22,706 nucleotides of DNA, taken from contig CAZGOY010000049.1 of NCBI GenBank assembly GCA_964527565.1, forward strand, positions 1-22,706. The letters run 5' to 3'. The position numbers were made by a program, and so were the translations under genes. Position 1 is the stretch's first letter; each line of letters begins with the position of its first letter. The stretch is from JAGXQV01 sp964527565. Lineage in GTDB: Bacteria; Pseudomonadota; Gammaproteobacteria; Burkholderiales; Sulfuricellaceae. Positions 14,330 to 21,789 of the stretch are shown here, piece after piece. Below the pieces are notes generated by a model. It did not search any database. It saw only the letters and a program-made list of their open reading frames with translations, and was not told the DNA's origin.

Positions 14330-16030
14330 TCAATCCTCTTCCGCAGAAGTGGCGCGCAACACTTCGTCCAAGGTCGTCAACCCCCGCAAGGCCTTCTTGA
14401 AACCGTCGTAGCGCATGTTGCGAAAACCTTGCGATTCCGCAAGATTGAGTAGCTCATTGTATTTCCGGTCATGCATGATGGCCTCGCGGATCTGCGGGCT
14501 GATGTGTAGAAACTCGTGGATGCCCAGCCGCCATTGGTAGCCGCTGCCGCCGCAGCGCTCGCAGCCTTCGCCCCGGAAAAGACTGGGTAATGGCATGCCC
14601 TCCGGCCAGAAAAAATATTGGCGCAGGATGTCGGGTTCCGGCTGATATTCGGTCTTGCAAAACTTGCAGATGCGCCGCACCAGGCGCTGGCTCAATACCC
14701 CGATGATGGAGGGGCCGACCATGTGGCGCTCCACCCCCATCTCCATGAGGCGTGTGGTGGCCTGAATGGAGTCGTTGGTGTGCAGCGTGGATAGCACCAG
14801 GTGGCCGGTCAGGGCTGCCTGGGTGGCGATGCGGGCGGTTTCCGCATCGCGGATTTCTCCCACCAGTATCACGTCAGGGTCCTGGCGCAACACCGCGCGC
14901 AGCACCGACTGAAAGGTGCGCCCGACCTTGTCGTTGACCATCACCTGATTCAGACTGGGGACATCGTATTCGACCGGATCTTCGATGGTAACGACATTGA
15001 TGTCCGGCGTGTTGATGAAGTTCAGCGCGGCATACAGCGAGGTGCTTTTCCCGGAACCGGTGGGGCCGGTGACGAACAATATCCCTTGCGGCTGTTTCAG
15101 TGTCGCTTTCAGCGGGCGCAGCACTTCCGGCGAAAAATCCAGCTTGTCGAGGTTGAGCACCGCGCTGCTGTATAGCGAGCCGAGAATGCGCATCACCACT
15201 TTTTCGCCATACATCACCGGCAGGCTGGAAACGCGCAAATCCAGCTTCTTCATCGGCAACTCGAAGGTTACCCGGCCATCCTGCGGCTTACGGCGCTCGG
15301 TAATGTCCATCTCCGCCGTAATCTTGTAACGCGAGACCAACGGCAAGGCCAGCTCCTTGGGCAGGAACAGGCGGTCCACCAGCCTGCCGTCAATGCGGAA
15401 ACGGATGACGACTTCATTCTTCTTCGGCTCGACATGAATGTCCGAAGCGCGCTCCTTCAGCGCCAGCAGAATGATGGTGTCGGCAATATCCACCAGGGGT
15501 TTGGACTGGATCAGCTGCCCCAGCTTTTCATCGCTCAGCGTGCCCGACATGAAAGGCTTGAGATCAAAGCCGGTCACCAGAATATCGACATTCCGGGCAG
15601 TCTGATAATTGACCTTGATCGCCGACTCCAGCTCATCGGGGAAGCAGAATACGGGGCTGACCGGCGACATGAGGAAGTTGCCCAATGCCGTAACGGCTTT
15701 TTCGTCGTTCGGATCAACCATGCCTACCGTGACCGCCGGGCCGAACTGGTACAAGGGGATGGCCTGGTAGCGCGTGGCAATCTCGGCGGGAAGACGGTCA
15801 ACCATTTCTTGCTGGAACAGGGTTTTGCTCAGATTGACATAGGTGCGGCTCAATTGCTCCGCCAGCAATTCACCTGCCGTATCGCGGTCAAGATAGCCAT
15901 CTTGAATTACGAACTGGGCAAAGTGGATGGCATTGCTGCCCGCGTTCTTGCGCATGCCCTGGAGTGCGGCGGGCGGGATAGAGCATTTTTCCTGGATGCG
16001 GTTGACCAGCGAATCGGTAAGCGTAACCAT
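14330..16030 (-). CDS. Solitary GspE/PilB-type secretion ATPase
   Basis: The 566-residue protein is a hexameric-ATPase-family GspE/PilB/MshE homologue. Residues 1-145 form the T2SSE/MshEN-type N-terminal domain. The ATPase core has Walker A GPTGSGKST (322-330), an Asp box around IEDPVEYD (349-356), a Walker B-like VILVGEIRD (387-395) and a His box GHLVLSTLHTND (409-420). A tetracysteine zinc site (C455, C458, C490, C493; CX2C-X31-CX2C) is typical of GspE and PilB. In the N-terminal domain the c-di-GMP-binding RLG motif of MshEN appears as HFA (36-38), so binding is doubtful. No pilin, secretin, platform or prepilin-peptidase gene is in the window; all neighbours are signalling genes. Its start overlaps the zinc-ribbon gene stop by one base. 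It may power a pilus or secretion machine encoded elsewhere, or do something new. Confidence 0.92.
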   Translation of the reverse strand: MVTLTDSLVNRIQEKCSIPPAALQGMRKNAGSNAIHFAQFVIQDGYLDRDTAGELLAEQLSRTYVNLSKTLFQQEMVDRLPAEIATRYQAIPLYQFGPAVTVGMVDPNDEKAVTALGNFLMSPVSPVFCFPDELESAIKVNYQTARNVDILVTGFDLKPFMSGTLSDEKLGQLIQSKPLVDIADTIILLALKERASDIHVEPKKNEVVIRFRIDGRLVDRLFLPKELALPLVSRYKITAEMDITERRKPQDGRVTFELPMKKLDLRVSSLPVMYGEKVVMRILGSLYSSAVLNLDKLDFSPEVLRPLKATLKQPQGILFVTGPTGSGKSTSLYAALNFINTPDINVVTIEDPVEYDVPSLNQVMVNDKVGRTFQSVLRAVLRQDPDVILVGEIRDAETARIATQAALTGHLVLSTLHTNDSIQATTRLMEMGVERHMVGPSIIGVLSQRLVRRICKFCKTEYQPEPDILRQYFFWPEGMPLPSLFRGEGCERCGGSGYQWRLGIHEFLHISPQIREAIMHDRKYNELLNLAESQGFRNMRYDGFKKALRGLTTLDEVLRATSAEED

Positions 16031-16356
16031 CAGAATTTTTTCCTCCGCTTGGCCAGCAGCTTGCGAATGTCTTCCTGGGTGACATAGGCCTTGTAGGTTT
16101 CCAGGTACTTGTTTTCCTCAGCTGCCAACGCCACCATGCGCTCAAGGTCGAAACGGTTGTCTGCATCCACCCCCGCCACGGCACTTTTGTCCGATAGTGG
16201 CCGGGTTTGCGCCAGCGGGTTGCCGCATTGGCCGCAATACATGTCGTTCTCGCCGCACACAAAACCGCAACGGCAGCGGACATGCGCAAGCGCTTCACCG
16301 CAGCTTGCGCAGAAAACATAACCAGCCGGGTTGGAATGTTTGCATGTCATGATCAA
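16030..16356 (-). CDS. Small double-zinc-ribbon protein
   Basis: The 108-residue protein has a cysteine-rich N-terminal half and a charged helical C-terminal tail. C5/H7 with C16/C19 and C28/C30 (or C34) with C41/C44 make two probable zinc ribbons of the DZR/DZANK type. The first knuckle is unusual, CKH rather than CxxC. The tail (about 65-108) is rich in K, E and A and ends KRRKKF. It is wedged between a receiver gene (4-base overlap) and the ATPase gene (1-base overlap), so it is probably made in step with both and may be an adaptor between them. I know no characterised homologue. Confidence 0.8.
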   Translation of the reverse strand: MIMTCKHSNPAGYVFCASCGEALAHVRCRCGFVCGENDMYCGQCGNPLAQTRPLSDKSAVAGVDADNRFDLERMVALAAEENKYLETYKAYVTQEDIRKLLAKRRKKF

Positions 16357-16754
16357 TGCCCTGCCCGGATTTCAGCAACATATTCGTTCCAGGTTTCCGC
16401 GATCAGTTTGTTCAAATCCTCGGCATTGTTGTTTTTCAGGATGAAGTTGCGCGCGCCGACATCCAGGCATTCCTTGACCACATCCATGGTGTTTTGTGCC
16501 GTGAGCATGATGACCAGCGCCCGTTGATTGATCGCCATGACCTGCTTGAGCACCTTGATGCCGTCGAGCTTGGGCATGTTGATGTCGAGCAGGAGCATAT
16601 CCGGCGCCAGCTCCCGGAAAAGCGCCACCGCGCTTTCGCCATCCCCCGCTTCGCCAACCACATCGGCCCCCAGCGTGGTGACGATAATCCGCAACAGGCT
16701 GCGGATATGCGGCTCATCATCCGCAATCAGCACCCGAATTTTATGTTTTTCCAT
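16353..16754 (-). CDS. Single-domain response regulator, first gene of signalling operon
   Basis: The 133-residue receiver has ADDEP at 11-15, phospho-acceptor D57 in LLLDINMPKLDG, T85 and K107. The conserved lysine is followed by NNN instead of the usual proline, which slightly alters the alpha4-beta5-alpha5 output face. AAGGGTAGG lies directly upstream of the ATG at 16754. It overlaps the zinc-ribbon gene by 4 bases. I found no convincing sigma70 or sigma54 promoter in the 130 bases upstream. Confidence 0.93.
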   Translation of the reverse strand: MEKHKIRVLIADDEPHIRSLLRIIVTTLGADVVGEAGDGESAVALFRELAPDMLLLDINMPKLDGIKVLKQVMAINQRALVIMLTAQNTMDVVKECLDVGARNFILKNNNAEDLNKLIAETWNEYVAEIRAGH

Positions 16755-16884
16755 ACCTACCCTTGCAAATCATTTCCGGACACAAACCAACCTGCGAAAT
16801 ATCTTACACCCATGTGCCGCCTTATTTATCCTGTCTCGCGCCCTGAAGGGCAATCTGGGATGATGGCGGCAATTTGTTCCGGGA

Positions 16885-16962
16885 ATGAAAGTCAACATGC
16901 CCACCCATGGCCTATGGCTGCTCGGCCTGATCTGGCTGGCGCTGGCCGCCGATGGGGCATGA
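16885..16962 (+). CDS. Possible 25-residue hydrophobic small protein
   Basis: In the 227-base gap between the signalling operon and lysA an ATG-initiated frame encodes MKVNMPTHGLWLLGLI and then WLALAADGA before TGA. It could be a single membrane helix. Third codon positions are strongly G/C like the flanking genes, which weakly supports coding, but GGGA abuts the ATG too closely to be a good ribosome-binding site. A second in-frame ATG is at 16897. It ends 19 bases before the convergent lysA stop. It may be chance or the relic of a longer gene. Confidence 0.2.
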   Translation: MKVNMPTHGLWLLGLIWLALAADGA

Positions 16963-16981
16963 CACCCGCGAGCAATCTTAC

Positions 16982-18226
16982 TCAGGGAAGAGGTTTTTCC
17001 AGCCGGTAAATATCCGCCACCGTTTCCCGCGCGCGCACCAAATGAGCCTGTGCGCCCTCGACGATCACTTCCGCAGCACGGGGGCGGGTGTTGTAGTTGG
17101 AGCTCATGCTCATGCCGTAGGCGCCAGCGGAGAGCACCGCCAGCAGGTCGCCTTCGCTGAGCGTCAGCGGACGTTCATGGCCGAGGAAGTCGCCGCTTTC
17201 ACACACCGGACCGACGATTTCGTAGGCGGTCTGCGCGCCGGTACTTTCGCGCACCGGCACGATGTCGTGCCAGGCGTCGTAGAGCGCGGGGCGCATCAGG
17301 TCGTTCATGGCGGCGTCGATGATGGCAAAGTTTTTGGCCTCGCCGTGCTTGAGGTATTCCACCCGCGTCAGCAACAGACCGGCGTTGCCGACCAGGGCGC
17401 GCCCCGGTTCGACCAGGAGTTTCTGCGTGCGCCCGCCCAGCTTGGCGAGCAGCGCCGCCGCATACTCGGCCACCGGGGGCGGCGTTTCGTCGCGGTAGCA
17501 AATGCCCAGCCCGCCGCCCAGGTCGAGGTGGTGGATGGGAATGCCCGCATCCTCCAGCTCATCGAGCAGCGCCAGCACCTTGTCGAGCGCGTCGGCGAAG
17601 GGCGCAACCTCGGTAATCTGCGAACCGATGTGGCAATCCAGCCCGCTGACGGCAAGATGCGGCATGACTGCGGCCTTGCGGTACAGGTCCAGCGCTTCGG
17701 CAATCGGCACGCCGAACTTGTTGCCCTTGAGGCCGGTGGAGATGTAGGGATGGGTTTTTGGGTCGACGTCCGGGTTGACGCGCAGGCTGACCGGCGCGCG
17801 CTTGCCCATTTCGCCCGCCACCCGGTTGAGGCGCTCCAGCTCCGCCGCCGATTCGACGTTGAAGCATAAAATGCCGGCTTCCAGCGCGGCGCGCATTTCC
17901 ACGGCGCTCTTGCCGACGCCGGAAAACACCACCTTGCCGGGGTCGCCGCCCGCCGCCAGCACGCGCTGCAATTCGCCGCCGGAAACGATGTCGAACCCGG
18001 CGCCCAGGCGCGCAAAGAGGCTGAGTATTCCCAGGCTGGAATTGGCCTTGACGGCATAGCACACCAGATGGTCGCGCGCGGCGAAGGCGCGGTCGAAGTC
18101 CTGGAAGGCGGCGGTGAGCGCGGCGCGGGAATAGACGTAAAGCGGCGTGCCGAACTGCGCGGCGAGACGGCTCAGGGGCACGTCTTCGGCATGCAGTTCG
18201 CCGTCGCGAAAAGCAAAGGGATTCAT
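16982..18226 (-). CDS. lysA: Diaminopimelate decarboxylase
   Basis: The 414-residue protein is a fold-III PLP enzyme that decarboxylates meso-diaminopimelate to L-lysine, the last step of lysine synthesis. K60 in YAVKANS forms the Schiff base with PLP. HIGSQI (199-204), the glycine-rich phosphate loop DLGGGLGI (235-242), EPGRA (273-277), and C342 with its following ESGD complete the active site across the dimer. Length is normal. The ATG at 18226 overlaps the lptM stop in an ATGA arrangement, so the two are translationally coupled. Confidence 0.97.
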   Translation of the reverse strand: MNPFAFRDGELHAEDVPLSRLAAQFGTPLYVYSRAALTAAFQDFDRAFAARDHLVCYAVKANSSLGILSLFARLGAGFDIVSGGELQRVLAAGGDPGKVVFSGVGKSAVEMRAALEAGILCFNVESAAELERLNRVAGEMGKRAPVSLRVNPDVDPKTHPYISTGLKGNKFGVPIAEALDLYRKAAVMPHLAVSGLDCHIGSQITEVAPFADALDKVLALLDELEDAGIPIHHLDLGGGLGICYRDETPPPVAEYAAALLAKLGGRTQKLLVEPGRALVGNAGLLLTRVEYLKHGEAKNFAIIDAAMNDLMRPALYDAWHDIVPVRESTGAQTAYEIVGPVCESGDFLGHERPLTLSEGDLLAVLSAGAYGMSMSSNYNTRPRAAEVIVEGAQAHLVRARETVADIYRLEKPLP

Positions 18227-18390
18227 GGTTGTTTTTCCTGTGTGGGGGCCGGTGCGGCAGCGGGAGCCGGAAGCGCCGGTGCTTCGGTCTTGGGTTGCGG
18301 CGGCTGGGGCAGGTACAATGGCCCCTTGCGGCCGCAGCCCGACAAGGCCAGCAGCAGCACCGGCAACGCCAGTAGATGGATGGAACGCAT
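18223..18390 (-). CDS. lptM: LptM-like small lipoprotein (YifL family)
   Basis: The 55-residue precursor has a short basic start (MRSIHLL), a hydrophobic signal core and the lipobox LSGC. The mature protein begins CGRKGPLYLP and ends in a long Pro/Ala-rich tail. This is the pattern of LptM (YifL), a lipoprotein that in Escherichia coli helps oxidative maturation of the LPS translocon LptD/LptE. The ATG at 18390 is chosen because it starts right at the signal peptide; an earlier start at 18420 would add ten polar residues. A TATAAT (18420-18425, minus strand) lies 30 bases upstream as a possible -10 box, with no good -35. The gene is coupled to lysA and divergent from cyaY, the usual betaproteobacterial order. 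Confidence 0.88.
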   Translation of the reverse strand: MRSIHLLALPVLLLALSGCGRKGPLYLPQPPQPKTEAPALPAPAAAPAPTQEKQP

Positions 18391-18439
18391 GGCACGCCTA
18401 ATAGTGAAAGAATCGGGCAATTATATTGGAGGATGGAGC

Positions 18440-18757
18440 ATGACGGACAGCGAATTCGCCCGCCTGGCGGACGACACCCTGGCGCGCATCGAGGCCGCGC
18501 TAGACGACTGCGCGGTCGATATCGACTGCGAGGTGCACGGCGGCGTGGTGCAACTGACCTTTCCCAACGGCAGCCAGATCATTCTCAACAAGCAGCCCGC
18601 CGTCCACGAACTGTGGCTGGCGGCCAAGGCCGGCGGCTTTCATTACACCTGGCAGGAAGGGCAGTGGCGCAACACGCGCGACGGCAGCGAGCTGAGCGCG
18701 GCATTGAACCGCTATGCCAGCGCGCAGGCGGGCGAAGCGGTCAATCTGGCGATCTGA
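18440..18757 (+). CDS. cyaY: Iron-sulfur cluster assembly protein CyaY (frataxin)
   Basis: The 105-residue protein is a bacterial frataxin that binds iron and regulates cysteine desulfurase IscS. The acidic first helix (MTDSEFARLADDTLARIEAALDD), the DIDCEVHGGVVQLTFPNGSQ strands and the LNKQPAVHELWLAAKAGGFHY core are all present. GGAGGATGGAGC precedes the ATG. It is divergent from lptM-lysA with only 49 bases between the starts. Confidence 0.95.
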   Translation: MTDSEFARLADDTLARIEAALDDCAVDIDCEVHGGVVQLTFPNGSQIILNKQPAVHELWLAAKAGGFHYTWQEGQWRNTRDGSELSAALNRYASAQAGEAVNLAI

Positions 18758-18788
18758 CCTGGATATTCCATAAATGTCGCCGAACCCT

Positions 18789-18866
18789 GTGGGAGGGGGC
18801 TTGCCCCCGAGCTTTTTCGTTCATCAGCGGAAAAACCAAAACCCTCGGGGGCAAGCCCCCTCCTAC
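18789..18866. repeat. REP-like inverted repeat pair
   Basis: Two 23-base arms (18789-18811 and 18844-18866) are inverted copies with one mismatch, separated by 32 bases. Each arm contains the self-complementary core GGGGGCTTGCCCCC. GGGAGGGGGCTTGCCCCC-type repeats are a common dispersed intergenic family in Pseudomonas and other proteobacteria. It occupies the gap between cyaY and the acyltransferase genes and may terminate cyaY transcription. Confidence 0.8.
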
Positions 18867-18907
18867 CCACCAAATGCGGAAATTTTTGAATTTTCCTGGC
18901 TAATATC

Positions 18908-19783
18908 TTGGGTATTCTGCTGAAACTGCTTGCCCGGCTGCCGCTGCGCTGGCTGCATCGCCTGGGCGCACTGCTGGGCTGGCTGGTGTATTTCGCCTCG
19001 CCGCGCTACGCCGCGCGCCTGCGCGAGAACCTGGAACGCAGCGGGGTCTGCGCCGATGCGGCAGCCCGCCGCCTGCTGCGCCAGACCATCGCCGAGGCCG
19101 GCAAGGGCGCCGCCGAATTGCCCGCCGTCTGGTTGAAGCCGCAAGACGAGGCGCTCTCCCTGATGCGCCGCGTCAACGGCTGGGAGCATGTCGAGGCGGC
19201 GCTGGCGCGCGGCAAGGGCATCATTTTCCTGACCCCGCACCTGGGCTGCTTCGAAATCGCCAGCCTCTACTACGCGGCACACCATCCCATCACCGTGCTC
19301 TACCGCCCGCCCCGCCTGTCCTGCTTGCAGCCTCTTCTGGAATGCGGGCGGCAACGCGGCCAGGTGACCCTGGCGCCCACCGACCTGAGCGGGGTCAAAG
19401 CGCTGCTGAAGGCCTTGAAACGCGGCGAGGCAGCGGGCATCCTGCCCGACCAGACGCCGGGTAAGGGCGAGGGCGTGTGGGCGCGTTTTTTCGGGCGCCC
19501 CGCCTACACCATGACGCTGGCGGCGCGACTGGCGCGCAGCAGCGGCGCGACGGTGATCCTCGCCTACGCGGAAAGGCTCGCGCGCGGGGAAGGCTATGCG
19601 CTGTGGCTGGAACCCCTGGACGGGGAATGGCCGACGGAACCCGTCGAGGCTGCGGGTTTTCTCAACCGGGCGATTGAAGATTTGATCCGCAAATTGCCGG
19701 CGCAATATCTGTGGAGCTACAACCGCTACAAGATCCCGCGCGGCGCCGAACCCCCGCCCGCCGACCTCACCGGGGTGCCGTAA
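18908..19783 (+). CDS. LpxL/HtrB-family lipid A acyltransferase (first copy)
   Basis: The 291-residue protein belongs to the LpxL/LpxM inner-membrane acyltransferases that add secondary acyl chains to lipid A. The catalytic HX4E motif is H111-LGCF-E116. The basic-hydrophobic N-terminus (LPLRWLHRLGALLGW) matches the family membrane anchor, and PDQTPGKGEGV and SYNRYK are typical later motifs. Only a TTG at 18908 gives the full family N-terminus; no Shine-Dalgarno sequence is visible, so translation start and level are uncertain. The stop is 2 bases before the second acyltransferase gene. The acyl-chain length used cannot be read from the sequence. Confidence 0.88.
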   Translation: MGILLKLLARLPLRWLHRLGALLGWLVYFASPRYAARLRENLERSGVCADAAARRLLRQTIAEAGKGAAELPAVWLKPQDEALSLMRRVNGWEHVEAALARGKGIIFLTPHLGCFEIASLYYAAHHPITVLYRPPRLSCLQPLLECGRQRGQVTLAPTDLSGVKALLKALKRGEAAGILPDQTPGKGEGVWARFFGRPAYTMTLAARLARSSGATVILAYAERLARGEGYALWLEPLDGEWPTEPVEAAGFLNRAIEDLIRKLPAQYLWSYNRYKIPRGAEPPPADLTGVP

Positions 19784-19785
19784 CC

Positions 19786-20655
19786 ATGCGTTTGGTTCTG
19801 TTCCTGTCCTGGCTCCTGCACTTCCTGCCGCTGGCGCTGCTGGCCCCCCTCGGCCAGGGCGTGGGCATGCTGCTGTACGCGCTGGGGCGCGAGCGGCGGC
19901 GCGTGGCGCGCATCAACCTGCGTCTGTGCTTTCCCGAATTGACCGAGCGCGAACGCGAGTCGCTGCTGCGCCGCCACTTTCGCGCCTTTGGCCGCAGCCT
20001 GGTCGAATACGGCATCCTGTGGTGGTCGCCGAAAGCGCGCGTGCAGCGCCTGGTGCGGATAGAGGGGCTGGAAAACTGGCAGGCGGCGGCGGGCAAGCCG
20101 ACCATCTGGCTGGCGCCGCATTTCGTCGGCCTCGACATGGGCGGCGTGCGCCTGACCACCGAATTTCCGCTGGTCTCCATCTACAGTCGGCAAAAACACG
20201 CGCGCTTCGACCGCCTGCTGCGCCACGGACGCACGCGCTTCGGCGACACTACCCTGTTTTCGCGCCAGGACGGCATCCGTCCGGTGGTCAAGGCGCTGCG
20301 CGGCGGCCTGCCGTTCTATTACCTGCCGGACCAGGATTTCGGCGCGCGCGATTCGCTGTTCGTGCCGTTTTTCGGCGTGCCCGCCGCCACCATCACCGGC
20401 CTATCGCGCCTCGCCCGCGCCACCGGCGCGCTTGTGGTGCCGTGCATCACGCGCCAGTTGCCCGGCGGCGCGGGCTACGTGCTGAAATTCTATCCGCCCT
20501 GGGAAGACTTTCCCGGCACGGACATCGAAAGCGACACCCTGCGCATGAACGAATTCATCGAAGCGCGCGTGCGCGAAATGCCGGAACAGTATTTCTGGCT
20601 GCACAAGCGTTTCAAGACGCGCCCGCCGGGAGAGGCGCCGCTTTACCGGAAATGA
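19786..20655 (+). CDS. LpxL/HtrB-family lipid A acyltransferase (second copy)
   Basis: The 289-residue protein is a second member of the family, clearly diverged from its neighbour. Its catalytic motif is the HX4D form, H112-FVGL-D117. It has an N-terminal hydrophobic anchor (RLVLFLSWLLHFLPLALLAPL), the YYLPDQDFGARDS segment, and EQYFWLHKRFKTRP near the end. The ATG follows the first gene by 2 bases, and its stop overlaps the next gene in ATGA, so the three are read together. The pair probably adds two different secondary acyl chains. Confidence 0.92.
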   Translation: MRLVLFLSWLLHFLPLALLAPLGQGVGMLLYALGRERRRVARINLRLCFPELTERERESLLRRHFRAFGRSLVEYGILWWSPKARVQRLVRIEGLENWQAAAGKPTIWLAPHFVGLDMGGVRLTTEFPLVSIYSRQKHARFDRLLRHGRTRFGDTTLFSRQDGIRPVVKALRGGLPFYYLPDQDFGARDSLFVPFFGVPAATITGLSRLARATGALVVPCITRQLPGGAGYVLKFYPPWEDFPGTDIESDTLRMNEFIEARVREMPEQYFWLHKRFKTRPPGEAPLYRK

Positions 20656-21443
20656 TTCCAAATAATCCATTAGGACGCGAGCTCAACGTACCCGGCGACG
20701 CTTTCGTGATGGTCGATAAACCCGGCGCGTGCGCCCACAATCCTTTCGCTCTTTCCCTGCCGCCGGTTGACGGCAATCACGTCGTTTGCATCATCCTCGA
20801 CATGGCCGACAATGACGGCGCATGGCTGGAAGCCGCCCGAGCGCATGTCAGCGGCGCCGAGCTCGCCAGGGCCGCGCGTTTCCAGCGGCGCCGCGATGCC
20901 GCGCAGCACCTGGTTGGCCGCGCACTGGCGCGCACCCTGCTGGCGCAGCAATTGGGGCGCGCCACATTCCTGGAGGAATTCGCCGTCAACCCCTGGGGGA
21001 AACCTGCCCATCCGTCCTCCGGCCTCGAATTCAGCATTTCTCATGCGGGCGACTGGGTGTTGCTGGCACTGAGTCGCGGCACCGCCGTCGGCGTTGACGT
21101 CGAGCATGCGGCCGCCGTCGGCGACCCCTATTCGCTAGCTGAAATTTTTCATCCCGCCGAATGCGCCGCAATTCGCGCCCAGCCGCCCGCGTCGGCGCAG
21201 GAAGCTTTCCTCCGTTGCTGGGTGCGCAAGGAAGCCGTCATCAAGGCCCTGGGCCAAGGGCTCGCGCAACCGCTGAACACTTTCCGCGTGCGGGTGGACG
21301 CCCGCGCCGACGGCTGGCTGGAGGAAGCGCCTGAAACAGCCGTCGAGGGCTGGACCTGCGCCGACCTGCCGCTTGCCGCCGCTTATCACGCCAGCGTCGC
21401 CGCCGGCAAAAGCGGCCTGATTTTCAGTTGCCACCGGCTGTAA
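20652..21443 (+). CDS. Sfp-type 4'-phosphopantetheinyl transferase
   Basis: The 263-residue protein transfers phosphopantetheine from CoA to a carrier-protein serine. WGKPAHP (115-121), SISHAGDWVLLAL (128-140), VGVDVEH (146-152, Mg ligands D149 and E151) and FLRCWVRKEAVIKALGQGL (187-204) are the signature motifs of the Sfp/AcpT group. The start ATG overlaps the acyltransferase stop (ATGA). The first 40 residues precede the normal family start and may be a non-conserved extension; ATG at 20709 is an alternative. No polyketide or peptide synthetase is in the window, so it may be the general carrier-protein activator or serve a cluster elsewhere. Confidence 0.92.
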   Translation: MIPNNPLGRELNVPGDAFVMVDKPGACAHNPFALSLPPVDGNHVVCIILDMADNDGAWLEAARAHVSGAELARAARFQRRRDAAQHLVGRALARTLLAQQLGRATFLEEFAVNPWGKPAHPSSGLEFSISHAGDWVLLALSRGTAVGVDVEHAAAVGDPYSLAEIFHPAECAAIRAQPPASAQEAFLRCWVRKEAVIKALGQGLAQPLNTFRVRVDARADGWLEEAPETAVEGWTCADLPLAAAYHASVAAGKSGLIFSCHRL

Positions 21444-21471
21444 AGAGGTCAGGGCATGGCGCTGCGCGTTT

Positions 21472-21690
21472 TCAGCAGCTCTGGCAGTCTTCCTTGAAGC
21501 CCATCATCTTGAGGATGTTGACCAGCGGGCACAGGTTGGTGAAGCCGCTCTGGAACAGGTTGGCGCCGACGAAGGCGGTGAACCACAGGAAGTTGACGTT
21601 GACGAACAGCGGGCTGGCTTCCACGCCGAGGCCGAGCGAGAGCAGCACGAAAAAGCCGGCGACGATGCGGACGATACGGTTGATGGTCAT
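21472..21690 (-). CDS. DUF2892 (YgaP-like) small membrane protein
   Basis: The 72-residue protein begins MTINRIVRIVAGFFVLLSLGLG, has two membrane helices and ends FTNLCPLVNILKMMGFKEDCQSC. This matches the DUF2892 domain found alone or fused to rhodanese in YgaP. The C-terminal region has three cysteines. The ATG at 21690 has GGAG 6 bases upstream and is preferred over a start at 21747. It is convergent with the phosphopantetheinyl transferase gene (28 bases between stops). Function is unknown; the family often appears near sulfur-transfer genes. Confidence 0.85.
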   Translation of the reverse strand: MTINRIVRIVAGFFVLLSLGLGVEASPLFVNVNFLWFTAFVGANLFQSGFTNLCPLVNILKMMGFKEDCQSC

Positions 21691-21789
21691 GTTTTTCTCC
21701 ATTGGTAAATTTAAAGTTGAGGGGGTGAATCGAGAAAATTGATACATTCTCCGGGAACCAATTTACCCTGACCTGCCCCGGAGTTGTTG

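Noticed and set aside
16755..16880. Sigma54-like GGCAC...TGTA or sigma70 TAAGAT promoter for the signalling operon
   Set aside because: The -12 GC dinucleotide is missing for sigma54, and no acceptable -35 box lies 16-18 bases from TAAGAT.
16952..17869. 305-codon plus-strand frame opposite lysA
   Set aside because: It is an antisense shadow of lysA, which has all its catalytic residues.
19926..20651. Upstream extension of the phosphopantetheinyl transferase frame
   Set aside because: It overlaps the second acyltransferase gene in another frame and is Arg/Pro/Ala-rich; the ATGA-coupled start at 20652 explains the real gene.
21702..21767. GGTAAATT/AATTTACC inverted repeat upstream of the DUF2892 gene
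   Set aside because: It has only 8 base pairs with about 48 bases between arms, not distinguishable from chance.
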